Source: Ardenticatenaceae bacterium (GTDB taxonomy: Bacteria > Chloroflexota > Anaerolineae > Promineifilales > Promineifilaceae). From it: DNA of 64,000 nucleotides. The translations under genes were made by a program, and so were the position numbers. Shown here in pieces: positions 43,423 through 51,996 of the stretch. Positions within the stretch are counted from its first letter, which is position 1, and every line of letters begins with the position of its first letter. The DNA lies in assembly GCA_020634245.1 (NCBI GenBank), contig JACKCC010000015.1:1-64000 (forward strand), given 5' to 3'. A model generated the notes under the pieces. That model was not told the origin of the DNA. It worked only from the letters and a program-made list of their open reading frames with translations, and searched no databases.

Positions 43423-44412
43423 ATGTCCAAATCAACAATTTACGACATTGCAAAGGTAGCCGGTGTTTCGCCTTCAACGGTTTCTCGCGCTCTTCAAGAC
43501 CATCCCCGAATTGGTACCGAAACCAAAGCCCGGATCCAGACATTAGCTAAATCCATGGGGTACATCCCTAGTGCTGTGGCGCAAAGCCTCATTACCAACA
43601 AGACCTGGACTATCGGAATCGTCATAACCACAGTGGCAGATCCGGTCGTGGCCCATAACATTGTAGATGGGATAGAGAGAGTCGCGTATGATGCGGGTTA
43701 TAACGTCTTCCTAAGTAACTCACGTAACGATCCCCAGCGCGAATTGGCTGTTATCGAAACCTTTCAACGGCGCCGAGTTGATGCCATTATTACGATTGCC
43801 TCAGAGCTAGGGAAAGCTTATAGTCAGCTCGACAGGCCAATTATTATGGTTGAGCACCAAGAATACGGAAATTATCATCACACGGTGTCTACTGATAGTT
43901 TAGGTGGAGCCATAGCCGCCGTTAACCATTTGATTGCATTAGGCCACCAACGGATCGGTTATGTTGGGGCGATTGATCGACCGGTGTCTAACACTGAACG
44001 GCTAAATGGTTACAAAACGGCTCTTGAACAGGCTCAAATTCCGGTGCTTCCGGAGCTTATCTCCCTTCCAAATACTGACAATGATTATGAACGGGGGCAG
44101 ATGGGATTGGCCGAGATATTGACAGCTAAACCGACGGCCATCTTTTGCTACAATGACCGAACCACTATGGGCTTGATGAAAGGCTGCGAGCAACTACAAA
44201 TCAGTATTCCCCAACACCTCAGTATTGTCGGCTTTGACGATATCGAAACAGTTTCCTATTTACGGCCAGCATTAACAACCATCCGTCAACCTCGGGTCCG
44301 GATGGGGCAGATCGCGATGCAGATGGCGCTTGATTTATTAGCCGAGAAGATCCCGGAAAACTGTATTTTACCTGTCGAATTAATAGTCAGACAGACAACA
44401 GCCCGGATTTGA
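43423..44412 (+). CDS. LacI-family transcriptional regulator (first of two)
   Basis: A 329-residue regulator starting at the ATG at 43423 with AGAGG upstream. Residues 1-60 are a LacI helix-turn-helix with hinge: TIYDIAKVAGVSPSTVSRAL and AVAQSLITNKTW. Residues 60-329 are a periplasmic-binding-protein-like ligand domain (TIGIVITTVADPVV, GHQRIGYVGAIDRP, AIFCYNDRTTMGLM, IVGFDDIETVSYLRPALTTI). The ligand is a sugar or related compound. Its recognition helix is identical in its core (SPSTVSRALQDHPRIG) to the next regulator, so both may read the same operator. Confidence 0.95.
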   Translation: MSKSTIYDIAKVAGVSPSTVSRALQDHPRIGTETKARIQTLAKSMGYIPSAVAQSLITNKTWTIGIVITTVADPVVAHNIVDGIERVAYDAGYNVFLSNSRNDPQRELAVIETFQRRRVDAIITIASELGKAYSQLDRPIIMVEHQEYGNYHHTVSTDSLGGAIAAVNHLIALGHQRIGYVGAIDRPVSNTERLNGYKTALEQAQIPVLPELISLPNTDNDYERGQMGLAEILTAKPTAIFCYNDRTTMGLMKGCEQLQISIPQHLSIVGFDDIETVSYLRPALTTIRQPRVRMGQIAMQMALDLLAEKIPENCILPVELIVRQTTARI

Positions 44413-44440
44413 CAAAGAAAAAGCAAAAATTTTAGCCACT

Positions 44441-44458
44441 TGCGCAACCGATTGTTCG
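44441..44458. promoter_or_regulatory. LacI-type operator-like site 1
   Basis: TGCGCAACCGATTGTTCG matches the left two-thirds of the palindromic site at 44572-44589. It lies 29 bases after the first regulator gene. Confidence 0.6.
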
Positions 44459-44541
44459 ACCCCAATAACTGCAAACCTACATAATTTTTACCCATAAATT
44501 AGTTTATTTTCACAAAAAAGCGAAGGGAATTTGTCAATTTC

Positions 44542-44570
44542 TTGACAAACTATTAACATTTTGTTATTGT
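44542..44570 (+). promoter_or_regulatory. Promoter of second LacI-type gene
   Basis: TTGACA (44542-44547) and TATTGT (44565-44570) with a 17-base spacer. The start site would fall inside the operator that follows. Confidence 0.72.
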
Positions 44571-44571
44571 G

Positions 44572-44589
44572 TGCGCAACCGATTGCGCA
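44572..44589. promoter_or_regulatory. LacI-type operator site 2 (perfect palindrome arms)
   Basis: TGCGCAA-CCGA-TTGCGCA has exact 7-bp arms around a CG-containing centre, as LacI operators do. It lies two bases after the -10 box, a position that would block transcription, so autoregulation is likely. Confidence 0.78.
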
Positions 44590-44621
44590 TTGTAAAAAAA
44601 TATTTCTTGGGAAGATAAGTT

Positions 44622-45641
44622 TTGGCTAGATTAACCATTTATGACATTGCTGAAAAAGCAGGGGTATCTCCCTCAACTGTGTCTCGTGCCCTGCAAGACC
44701 ACCCACGCATCGGCGAGAACACCAAAGGGCGTATCCAGGCGCTGGCAAAGGAAATGGGGTATGTTCCCAGTGCGGTTGCCAGGGGTTTAAAGACCAAACG
44801 TTCACGCGTACTCGGCGTCATTGTTCATCGTATAGAGGATCCATATCTCACTGAAGTGCTGAAAGGGATTGAAGACACTCTTCACTCTTATGGCTACAGC
44901 CTTTTTCTAGCAGCAACACAACGTATTCCTGAACGAGAACAGGAAGTGATACGTGCAATGAATGAAAGGCGCGTTGATGGCATCATCATTAGTTCATCTC
45001 ATATCAATATGAAAAGATTGCGCCAGTTGGATCATTACGGCATACCAAGTGTTTTGATCAATAACCAAGAGACACTAGAGCCGGATACCTGTTCTGTCTA
45101 TAATGACGAAATCTACTCAATGAACCAGATTTTGCAGCATGTGATCGGTTTAGGCCACAAGCGCATTGCTTATTTGGGTAGCCCTCGCGCTGGCCGTACA
45201 AATAAAAAGCGACAACAAGGTTACGAAGAAGCGTTACGTGAGGCTGGGGTTGAAGTTTGTGCAGATTACATTTCAAATGGCGTTAACGCTCGCCCACAAG
45301 GAGGCGCACAGGCAATGCGCGAGTTGTTGGCTCTAGAAAAATTGCCAACGGCCGTTGTCTGCTACAATGATATGATGGCCATTGGGGCTATCCAGGCTAT
45401 CAATCAAGCCAATCTATGCGTACCGGATGATGTTTCTGTAACCGGCTTTGATAACATTGATTTAGCCGCATATGTTACTCCTCCACTTACAACTTTTCAT
45501 CAGCCAAGATACAAGCTGGGGCAGCAAGCCGCAGAGATGATGTTACAAGCCCTAAATGGGGAGCCAATACCTGCTCAAACCCAAGTTTCTATATTACGTG
45601 GCGAACTTGTTATTCGCCAATCTACAGCTTCACCAAATTAG
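44622..45641 (+). CDS. LacI-family transcriptional regulator (second of two)
   Basis: A 339-residue regulator starting at a TTG with GGAAG upstream. The HTH and hinge are LTIYDIAEKAGVSPSTVSRA and AVARGLKTKRSRVLG. The ligand-binding domain has GHKRIAYLGSPRAGR, AVVCYNDMMAIGAI and VTGFDNIDLAAYVTPPLTTF. It is a close paralogue of the preceding regulator but with a different sugar pocket by eye. Its promoter carries the best operator copy. A third copy downstream lies before the next gene. Confidence 0.95.
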   Translation: MARLTIYDIAEKAGVSPSTVSRALQDHPRIGENTKGRIQALAKEMGYVPSAVARGLKTKRSRVLGVIVHRIEDPYLTEVLKGIEDTLHSYGYSLFLAATQRIPEREQEVIRAMNERRVDGIIISSSHINMKRLRQLDHYGIPSVLINNQETLEPDTCSVYNDEIYSMNQILQHVIGLGHKRIAYLGSPRAGRTNKKRQQGYEEALREAGVEVCADYISNGVNARPQGGAQAMRELLALEKLPTAVVCYNDMMAIGAIQAINQANLCVPDDVSVTGFDNIDLAAYVTPPLTTFHQPRYKLGQQAAEMMLQALNGEPIPAQTQVSILRGELVIRQSTASPN

Positions 45642-45743
45642 AGCGAGAGATGAAATTGATAACTGACCGCCTCCCAGGCTGTTCAGATGCAATTTTCAAC
45701 AATTAAAAAACTGGGAACAGCATACAAAAAAATTTTTACCTGT

Positions 45744-45761
45744 TGCGCAACCGATTGCACT
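45744..45761. promoter_or_regulatory. LacI-type operator-like site 3
   Basis: TGCGCAACCGATTGCACT shares 15 of 18 positions, in register, with site 2. It lies about 95 bases before the HExxH membrane protein gene and upstream of the sugar transporter, so it probably places the catabolic locus under LacI control. Confidence 0.68.
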
Positions 45762-45854
45762 AAGTGAAAAGGGAAAACCTTGAGGAAAGGCAAACAACTT
45801 GCTCATTTCAGCAAGGCCATGGAGTGAAGCAAGCGTTACTGGTCACAAACGTCT

Positions 45855-46547
45855 ATGAATGCCGGAATTGAAGACCAAGAAGGCTATCGACAGCAAGCAA
45901 GAACCCAGCGCTTGTGCCTGTTATTGTCATCTTTATTGCTGCTCTTGGCTATTTGGTGTTTCAATGTCTATTACGAGCATCAAACCACGCCGCGACTGAT
46001 CATTGATACTTCTGTGGCGCCAGATTTTGCTGTCGTGATTCAAGAGACGTGGGAGCAGTTTATGTCTGCCTTTGCAGCCAGAAGCGATTGTTTTGGCGAT
46101 GTCCTTATAAAGGCGGATTACGATATGCCCGATAGAGCTATGTATGATCCCCGAACCGCTACCATAACAGTGCGGGTTCCGGAGCGAGCGTCAAAACTCA
46201 AAGGTGCTTTAGTCCACGAATGGGCGCACCATGTTGAATTTCAATGTGAGGCGCATACCGAACTGCGGGAAGCATTCATCGAGGCGCAAGGAATGCCGGC
46301 AAATACCCCGTGGCGATCAGAAGGCGGATCAGTCAATGTCCTTTCATCCGATTGGGCGAATATCCCCTCTGAACAATATGCCGAAACCACCATCGTTCTC
46401 GTGCTGGGAAAGCGACCTGTGAAAACCAATGCCCCGATCACAGAAGATGGTGTGGATGTAATAAGAGCATGGGCGCAGAAGGGAAATTCATTTTTGCTGC
46501 GCTTTAGCTTTTGGTTACATAAACTAAAAGGAGGTTTAATGAATTAA
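45855..46547 (+). CDS. Membrane-anchored protein with HExxH motif (putative metalloprotease)
   Basis: A 230-residue protein with one N-terminal membrane helix (about 21-42, LCLLLSSLLLLLAIWCFNVY). The outer domain contains ALVHEWAHHVEFQC (about residues 118-131), a HExxH zinc-binding signature. A conserved Glu two helices on (AETTIVL) could be the third ligand. It looks like a minimal zincin fold. No family name is recognised. It sits between an operator site and a sugar-binding lipoprotein gene. A role in trimming surface proteins or polysaccharide-bound peptides is only a guess. Confidence 0.6.
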   Translation: MNAGIEDQEGYRQQARTQRLCLLLSSLLLLLAIWCFNVYYEHQTTPRLIIDTSVAPDFAVVIQETWEQFMSAFAARSDCFGDVLIKADYDMPDRAMYDPRTATITVRVPERASKLKGALVHEWAHHVEFQCEAHTELREAFIEAQGMPANTPWRSEGGSVNVLSSDWANIPSEQYAETTIVLVLGKRPVKTNAPITEDGVDVIRAWAQKGNSFLLRFSFWLHKLKGGLMN

Positions 46548-46623
46548 TACCGAAAAGACGCTCTATATAACGTAAGCAAAATTTCATTGATATTTCCTAT
46601 AAGAATATAAGGAGAAGAACATA

Positions 46624-47718
46624 ATGTTCCACAAAAAAGTAAGTTGGTTGATGCTCATTGTCTTGTTGTTAGGGTTGTTGGCTGCATGTGGCGGTAATAC
46701 CGAAGCCCCTGCTGAATCGGATACGGCCGCTGTTGAAGAAGCCGCATCTGAAGAAGCAGTTGCCGACGCTCAGGTTGAAGAAGACTTGGTTGCCCAAGAC
46801 GGCGGCGAAGCCGGCGGCGCTGGTGCTCGTAGTATCTGTATGATCGGTGGTGCTGATGCCTTCTTTGCTGTTGTAAAGAACGGTGCTGATGCCGCAGGTG
46901 CAGCTGTTGAAGCTGCTGGCAGCAAGTACACTTGGATTGTATTGCCTAACTATGACAACATTGGTCCCGACATGGTCAAATTGACTGAACAGGCTGTAGC
47001 CCAGGGTTGTACTGCTCTTGCAGTTGCAGTATGGGATGGCGCTGCTCAGGCCCCAGCTATCCAGGCTGCTGTTGACGCTGGCGTCAACGTATTCATGTAC
47101 AACTCCGGTCTTCCTCTACTTGAGGACGGTACCGTTCCTGCTCTTGGTTACTTCGGTACCGATGAATTTAAAGCTGGCGTAGCCCTCGGTGGTTACTTAG
47201 CTGAACAAGGTGGCTCAAACTTGATCTGTGTTAATACACAACCAGGTGCAGTAAACCACCAGCAGCGCTGTGAAGGCGCAATTGAAGGTATGACGGCCGC
47301 CGGTGGTGTAGGCGATCAGCTTATCCTTCCTGCCGAAACTTTCGGTGATGCAGCGGCAATCTCTGCTGCTGTTCAAGCTAAAATCGCAGAAGACCCGACC
47401 ATTGACGCCATCACCACCGGCTCCGCAGCCGATGCTGATGCTGTAGCAGAAGCCCTTTCCTCTATGGGTAACACCGATGTAAGACAGGGATCATTCGATG
47501 TCTCAGCTAACATCCTTGACCGTATTGCTAGCGGTGAAGCAACCGCAGCAGTTGATCAGCAGGGTTGGCTTCAGGGTTGGTACGCAGTATCACATGCCTG
47601 GTACTACGACCAGTACGCTATCCTGCCGGCCACCAACATCATCCTGACCGGCCCGGCTTTGATCACAGCTGACAATGTAGCCACGGTCCAGCTCGCTGTG
47701 GAATCTGGCCAGCGCTAA
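46624..47718 (+). CDS. Sugar ABC transporter substrate-binding lipoprotein (CUT2 type)
   Basis: A 364-residue lipoprotein: signal with lipobox LLAACGG (Cys 22), an acidic Ala/Glu linker (25-60), then a type I periplasmic-binding fold like ribose-binding proteins (SICMIGGADAFFAVVKNGAD, GYFGTDEFKAGVALGGYLAE, PTIDAITTGSAADADAV). The family binds monosaccharides or cyclitols. The gene has an AAGGAGAAG site and is followed by a 28-bp perfect palindrome and then permease and ATPase genes. Confidence 0.93.
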   Translation: MFHKKVSWLMLIVLLLGLLAACGGNTEAPAESDTAAVEEAASEEAVADAQVEEDLVAQDGGEAGGAGARSICMIGGADAFFAVVKNGADAAGAAVEAAGSKYTWIVLPNYDNIGPDMVKLTEQAVAQGCTALAVAVWDGAAQAPAIQAAVDAGVNVFMYNSGLPLLEDGTVPALGYFGTDEFKAGVALGGYLAEQGGSNLICVNTQPGAVNHQQRCEGAIEGMTAAGGVGDQLILPAETFGDAAAISAAVQAKIAEDPTIDAITTGSAADADAVAEALSSMGNTDVRQGSFDVSANILDRIASGEATAAVDQQGWLQGWYAVSHAWYYDQYAILPATNIILTGPALITADNVATVQLAVESGQR

Positions 47719-47740
47719 AATCATCTGTATTGCTTGAAGA

Positions 47741-47768
47741 GGTGGGTCATGGCATGCCATGACCCACC
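47741..47768 (+). promoter_or_regulatory. Perfect palindrome between binding-protein and permease genes
   Basis: GGTGGGTCATGGCA and its exact complement adjoin with no extra loop bases (28 bp). There is no T tract. Such hairpins commonly protect the binding-protein mRNA and lower permease expression; that role is inferred from position. Confidence 0.7.
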
Positions 47769-47793
47769 CATCTGACGTTCATGGAGATCGAAA

Positions 47794-48834
47794 ATGCCTG
47801 ATCTGAAAAAACTTATCCGACGGCCAGAGTTTGCAGCCTTCATTGGAACACTATTTGTCTTCCTATTCTTCGGTTACTTCGGCTGGCCAACCTTTGTCAC
47901 CCCCCTGGTGACCGCCGGCTGGCTCAACGTGGCCGCCGAACTCGGGCTGATTGCCCTTCCTGTTTCCCTGGTGATGGTTGCCGGACACCTCGACCTCTCG
48001 GTCGGGTCGATCCTGGCCGCTGGCGCCATGACCTATGCCATTTTCACCGGGTACTTCAAACTCCCTGACTTTATCGGACTACCGGCAGGCCTGGCCGTGG
48101 GAACTTTCTTCGGATACCTCAATGGCCTGATTGTCACCAAGACCAAGCTGTCGTCGTTCATCGTGACGCTGGCCATGATGTTTGGTCTCCGGGGTCTGGT
48201 CTTCGGTCTCACGCGTCTGACGACCAGCACGGTGCTCGTCTCCGTGGAAGTAAGCGAGACGGTGCGGAGCACCTTTGGCGGACGCCTCTACCTCACCTTT
48301 GAAAATGCCATCGTACTATGGGTGATCATGGCTATCGTCGTGTCGTGGATCCTCTACCAGACAAGGTTCGGTAACTGGATATTTGCCCTCGGCGGCGACG
48401 AAACTTTCGCCCGAGCGGCCGGTGTCCCAACTGATCGGGTAACTATCTGGCTCTTCATGGGTTCCGGCTTTGGCTCGGCGCTCCTCGGCGTCACCCAGGT
48501 TGCGCTATTTGGCAGTGCGCAGGTCTCGGCCGGCCAGTCCTACGTGTTTTACTCAATCATCGCGGTAGTGGTCGGCGGCGTGTTGCTCACCGGCGGCTAT
48601 GGCTCGCCCGTCGGCGTTATCTTCGGTACGATAACCTTTGCCATCGTCTCCCAGGGTATTTACTCCACTGGATGGGACTCCGACTGGTCGTCGTTGATCC
48701 TCGGCCTGTTGCTGTTGATCGCCGTGCTATCCAATAACACCTTCCGGCGACTCGCCCTTTCCGGGGACACTGTCATAACCAAGAGCACGGAAGTAAAGCC
48801 AATAACAAGCGAAGAGGAGACTGATAATGGCTGA
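47794..48834 (+). CDS. Sugar ABC transporter permease (CUT2, BPD_transp_2)
   Basis: A 346-residue protein with about ten membrane helices. LPVSLVMVAGHLDLSVGSIL and LAVGTFFGYLNGLIVTKTKL are typical RbsC-like signatures, with the cytoplasmic coupling loop in FARAAGVPTDRVTIW. It overlaps the ATPase gene by eight bases. It would form a homodimeric channel for the sugar delivered by the binding lipoprotein. Confidence 0.94.
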   Translation: MPDLKKLIRRPEFAAFIGTLFVFLFFGYFGWPTFVTPLVTAGWLNVAAELGLIALPVSLVMVAGHLDLSVGSILAAGAMTYAIFTGYFKLPDFIGLPAGLAVGTFFGYLNGLIVTKTKLSSFIVTLAMMFGLRGLVFGLTRLTTSTVLVSVEVSETVRSTFGGRLYLTFENAIVLWVIMAIVVSWILYQTRFGNWIFALGGDETFARAAGVPTDRVTIWLFMGSGFGSALLGVTQVALFGSAQVSAGQSYVFYSIIAVVVGGVLLTGGYGSPVGVIFGTITFAIVSQGIYSTGWDSDWSSLILGLLLLIAVLSNNTFRRLALSGDTVITKSTEVKPITSEEETDNG

Positions 48835-49639
48835 GAAGCGAACCCCCTACATCACTGTCGAGAACGTATCCAAAATATTCGGCGGGTACGCCGCCCTGAA
48901 CGACGTTTCTTTGAATATCCATCAGGGTGAGGTGCTGTGCCTCCTGGGCGATAATGGCGCCGGTAAGTCCACCCTGATCAAGGTGCTCGCCGGCTTCCAC
49001 CAGCCCACCTCCGGCATCATTCGGATCGAGGGTCAAGAGCGGACGATCGACAGTCCGCGTGACGCCGCCGACCTGGGGATCTCCACAGTACACCAGTTCG
49101 GTGGGACGTTCCCGCTTATGGCCCTGGAGCGCTCGTTCTTCGTCGGCCTCGAGCCGACCAAGGGATGGGGCCCGTTTAAGGTTTTTGATCGCAAGAAGGC
49201 TGGCGAGATCGTGGTCAGGGAGATGCAAGCTATGGGCATCACCCGGGTCACCGACGGCGGCCGCCTGGTCGGTAGCCTGTCGGGTGGTGAGCGGCAGGTG
49301 TCGGCCATCGCCCGGGCGGTGCACTTCGGCGCCAAGGTGCTAGTTCTCGACGAGCCGACCGCCGCCCTCGGCGTGAAGGAATCAGCCCATGTGTTGCGGC
49401 TCATCATGCAGGCCAGGAACCGAGGTCTGGCTGTGGTACTGGTAACCCACAACGTCCGCCATGCCATGACGGTCGGGGATCACTTTGCCATCCTCATCCA
49501 CGGCAAGAAGGCCGACGACTTCCACAGGGGTGAACGCACCCGGAGAGAAGTCACCGATCTGATGGCTGGCGGCGAGGCCATGGCGGAGCTGGAAGCCGAG
49601 CTGGCTGAGCTGTCCGGCGCCGGGAACAACAATATATAG
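48827..49639 (+). CDS. Sugar ABC transporter ATP-binding protein (single-domain CUT2 type)
   Basis: A 270-residue ATPase. Walker A GDNGAGKSTLIK, Q-loop STVHQFGG, signature SLSGGERQVSAIAR, Walker B VLVLDEPTAALG and switch His VLVTHN are present. Most CUT2 importers have a two-domain ATPase of about 500 residues; this is the one-domain version, so it must dimerise. The ATG overlaps the permease stop. Confidence 0.94.
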   Translation: MAEKRTPYITVENVSKIFGGYAALNDVSLNIHQGEVLCLLGDNGAGKSTLIKVLAGFHQPTSGIIRIEGQERTIDSPRDAADLGISTVHQFGGTFPLMALERSFFVGLEPTKGWGPFKVFDRKKAGEIVVREMQAMGITRVTDGGRLVGSLSGGERQVSAIARAVHFGAKVLVLDEPTAALGVKESAHVLRLIMQARNRGLAVVLVTHNVRHAMTVGDHFAILIHGKKADDFHRGERTRREVTDLMAGGEAMAELEAELAELSGAGNNNI

Positions 49640-49954
49640 TTGATACTGGAAAGCCCGCATCCGGCCGAATGCCACCTATTGAACAAGCACAGCAGGGAAT
49701 GTGTCGTGGTTACACATGTTTTTGACAGTTGCCTACTTTGTGCTTGTTTTGGTGGAGTGTCCGCTAAATTTATGTAATGATGGCACGGCCGTTTTCACAA
49801 TTAAAGTGAAATCAACCATTGCCGACACGGGGCGTAGCCGTGTGGCCGTTGCTGCCGATTTTAATTCGTCAACAACAACCTGTCCGACCTGTTATATTTC
49901 AACAATTTGCCATACGGCCTAAACTGCGGGCAGTGAGGCCGAAAAAGATAAATC
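49640..49954. other. Spacer between transporter and catabolic genes
   Basis: About 315 bases with no convincing gene. It contains one ACGGCCGT octamer. No terminator or clear promoter was identified, so whether the catabolic genes are co-transcribed with the transporter is open. Confidence 0.4.
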
Positions 49955-50776
49955 ATGCGTGAAAATTTGAGTTCATTAACCGGCAAATATGCCATCGTGA
50001 CCGGCAGCACACAGGGGCTGGGTGGGGCTGTTGCCCGTCTATTTGTTGAGCGCGGCGCGGCCGGCATCATCCTTTGCGGACGTAATGCCGGACGCGGCCG
50101 GGTTGTGCAGAACGCACTCAACAGCGACGCCTGTCAAGTTCATTTTGTGCAGGCCGATCTGGCCAACGTTGAGGATTGCCGTCGTATTGTGGCAGTGGCC
50201 GACGAAAAATTTGGCCGGGTGGACATCCTGGTCAATGCGGCCGGCGTGTCTGATCGCGGCACGATTTGGGATACCACACCGGAACTATGGGATTGGATTA
50301 TGGCCATCAACGTCCGCGCGCCCTTCCTTTTGATTCAGGAAAGTATCAAAATTATGAAGCGCGAGGGCATTGCCGGCGCAATTGTCAACATCGGCAGTCT
50401 GGCGGCTTATGGCAGCATTCCCGTCCTTATGCCCTATGCGGCATCCAAAGGGGCGCTGGCAACGATGACCAAAAACATCGCCTATGCCATCATGCGTCAC
50501 CGCATCCGCATCAATACGTTGAACATTGGCTGGATGGACACACCCGGCGAGGACGTGATTCAGAAAAAATATCATGGTGCGGGTGATGATTGGTTGGAGA
50601 AAGCAGAGGCGCAGCAGCCATTCGGCCGTTTGTTAAAGCCGGAAGAAGTAGCCCGCGCCGTTGCTTTCCTGGCTTCGGATGAGTCCGGCATGATGACCGG
50701 TTCTATTGTAGATTTTGATCAATCTGTACAAGGTGGTGGTGTGCAACCTATTCCACCAGTAGAGGAAGCTCAATAA
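49955..50776 (+). CDS. Short-chain dehydrogenase/reductase (SDR)
   Basis: A 273-residue classical SDR. Nucleotide motif TGSTQGLGGAV, NAAGVSD, catalytic Ser in NIGSLAAYG and YAASKGAL with the Tyr/Lys pair. An Arg after the second strand (LCGRNAGRG) suggests NADP use. No membrane segment. First enzyme gene of the catabolic row, so oxidation of a sugar or cyclitol hydroxyl is likely. Confidence 0.93.
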   Translation: MRENLSSLTGKYAIVTGSTQGLGGAVARLFVERGAAGIILCGRNAGRGRVVQNALNSDACQVHFVQADLANVEDCRRIVAVADEKFGRVDILVNAAGVSDRGTIWDTTPELWDWIMAINVRAPFLLIQESIKIMKREGIAGAIVNIGSLAAYGSIPVLMPYAASKGALATMTKNIAYAIMRHRIRINTLNIGWMDTPGEDVIQKKYHGAGDDWLEKAEAQQPFGRLLKPEEVARAVAFLASDESGMMTGSIVDFDQSVQGGGVQPIPPVEEAQ

Positions 50777-50780
50777 AAAT

Positions 50781-50850
50781 GTTTGTTAGTTAGTTGGTTG
50801 GTTAGTTGGATCAGAAACAACTAACCAACCAACAAACCAACAAACCAACT
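50781..50850. repeat. Short-period hairpin spacer (ttagttggttgg type)
   Basis: Tandem TTAGTTGG-like units on one arm and CTAACCAACC/AACAAACC units on the other form a hairpin with a GATCAGAAA loop between the SDR and the first Gfo/Idh/MocA gene. Confidence 0.75.
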
Positions 50851-50869
50851 ATTTACAAAGGAGCTCAAG

Positions 50870-51868
50870 ATGCTAAAAGTAGGTGTTATTGGCACAGGCG
50901 GCATGGGCAGCCGTCATGTTCGTAATTTACATAATCAAACCCCGGCACAAGTTGTTGCCGTCATGGATGTTGACCGCGCTCAGGCAGAAGCGGCGGCGGC
51001 TATCGTTGGCGGCTGTACAGTGTACACAGATGCCCAGGCGCTGGTGGATGATCCTGAAGTGCAGGCAGTGGTCATCGCCTCGCCTGATCCATATCATGCG
51101 GCGGCGGCGCTGGCCTGCATTGCGGCCGGCAAACCAACGCTCTGCGAAAAACCGTTGGCGTTGACGCTGGAAGAAGCGAAACAGGTACTTGATTCGGAAG
51201 TGGCCGGTGGCAAACGACTGATGCAGTTGGCCTTCATGCGTGAATACGATCCGCAGCATCGGGCTGTAAAAGATGTGGTTGAAAAGGGCGAGTTAGGTGA
51301 CATTATATTTTTCCGTGGTATCCATACTGGCTATGCCTTACCACAGGCACGGACGGCAGAAGATATCATTATCAATTCATCTGTACACGATATTCATTCT
51401 GCACGCTGGCTTTTACAAGAAGAAATCACACAAGTTTTCTCGCAAAGTGTTCCGTCTGACCCACAACGTCCGGAAACCAGCAAGTTTGTATCTTCACATC
51501 TCACGTTCAAAAACGGAAGTTTGGGTGTGCTGGAAGAATATCACGAGGCACCCTTTGGTTATCAGGTAGATGTGGAATTGATAGGCACCAAAGCATCCAT
51601 ACGAACACCCCGTGCTGTCTGGCCCACGATGATGACGGCGGGTAAAGAATGGAAGTTCATTGATGATAATTGGCTGATGCGCTTTGACCTAGCCTATATT
51701 TATGAAGTGCAGGCGTGGGTGCAGTCGGTGATTGATGGTGTGCCCACCGGCCCGACAACCTGGGATGGCTATGCCGCGATGGTGGTGGCCGATGCCTGTG
51801 TGGAATCGTTTAAGTCGGGTAAAGTCCAAGATGTGCCGGAATTGGTACGGCCGTCTCTATACGCATAA
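50870..51868 (+). CDS. Gfo/Idh/MocA-family oxidoreductase (first of three)
   Basis: A 332-residue NAD(P)-dependent oxidoreductase. Rossmann start KVGVIGTGGMGSRHV, the family motif GKPTLCEKPLAL with the catalytic Lys near residue 94, and a C-terminal alpha/beta domain with SSVHDIHSARWLL carrying a His where the active-site His is expected. Inositol or sugar dehydrogenase activity is typical. It has AAGGAG upstream. Confidence 0.93.
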   Translation: MLKVGVIGTGGMGSRHVRNLHNQTPAQVVAVMDVDRAQAEAAAAIVGGCTVYTDAQALVDDPEVQAVVIASPDPYHAAAALACIAAGKPTLCEKPLALTLEEAKQVLDSEVAGGKRLMQLAFMREYDPQHRAVKDVVEKGELGDIIFFRGIHTGYALPQARTAEDIIINSSVHDIHSARWLLQEEITQVFSQSVPSDPQRPETSKFVSSHLTFKNGSLGVLEEYHEAPFGYQVDVELIGTKASIRTPRAVWPTMMTAGKEWKFIDDNWLMRFDLAYIYEVQAWVQSVIDGVPTGPTTWDGYAAMVVADACVESFKSGKVQDVPELVRPSLYA

Positions 51869-51875
51869 AAAGTAT

Positions 51876-51947
51876 GGTAGGGGCGTACCCTTGTGGTCGC
51901 CCTGTGGAGCGGGTACAAGCGGGGCGGGTACAAGACCCGCCCCTACC
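51876..51947. repeat. GC-rich intergenic hairpin (GGTAGGGGCG ends)
   Basis: GGTAGGGGCG (51876-51885) and CGCCCCTACC (51938-51947) are exact complements enclosing further GGGTAC/GGGCGGGTAC words. It looks like a miniature interspersed element. Confidence 0.65.
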
Positions 51948-51996
51948 GCAAGATACAGTGAATAATAATATAAAAAGGTAAGGAGAATTTATTGAA

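Noticed and set aside
49701..49922. Small 73-codon gene after the transporter
   Set aside because: No ribosome site, no domain, and the composition looks non-coding.
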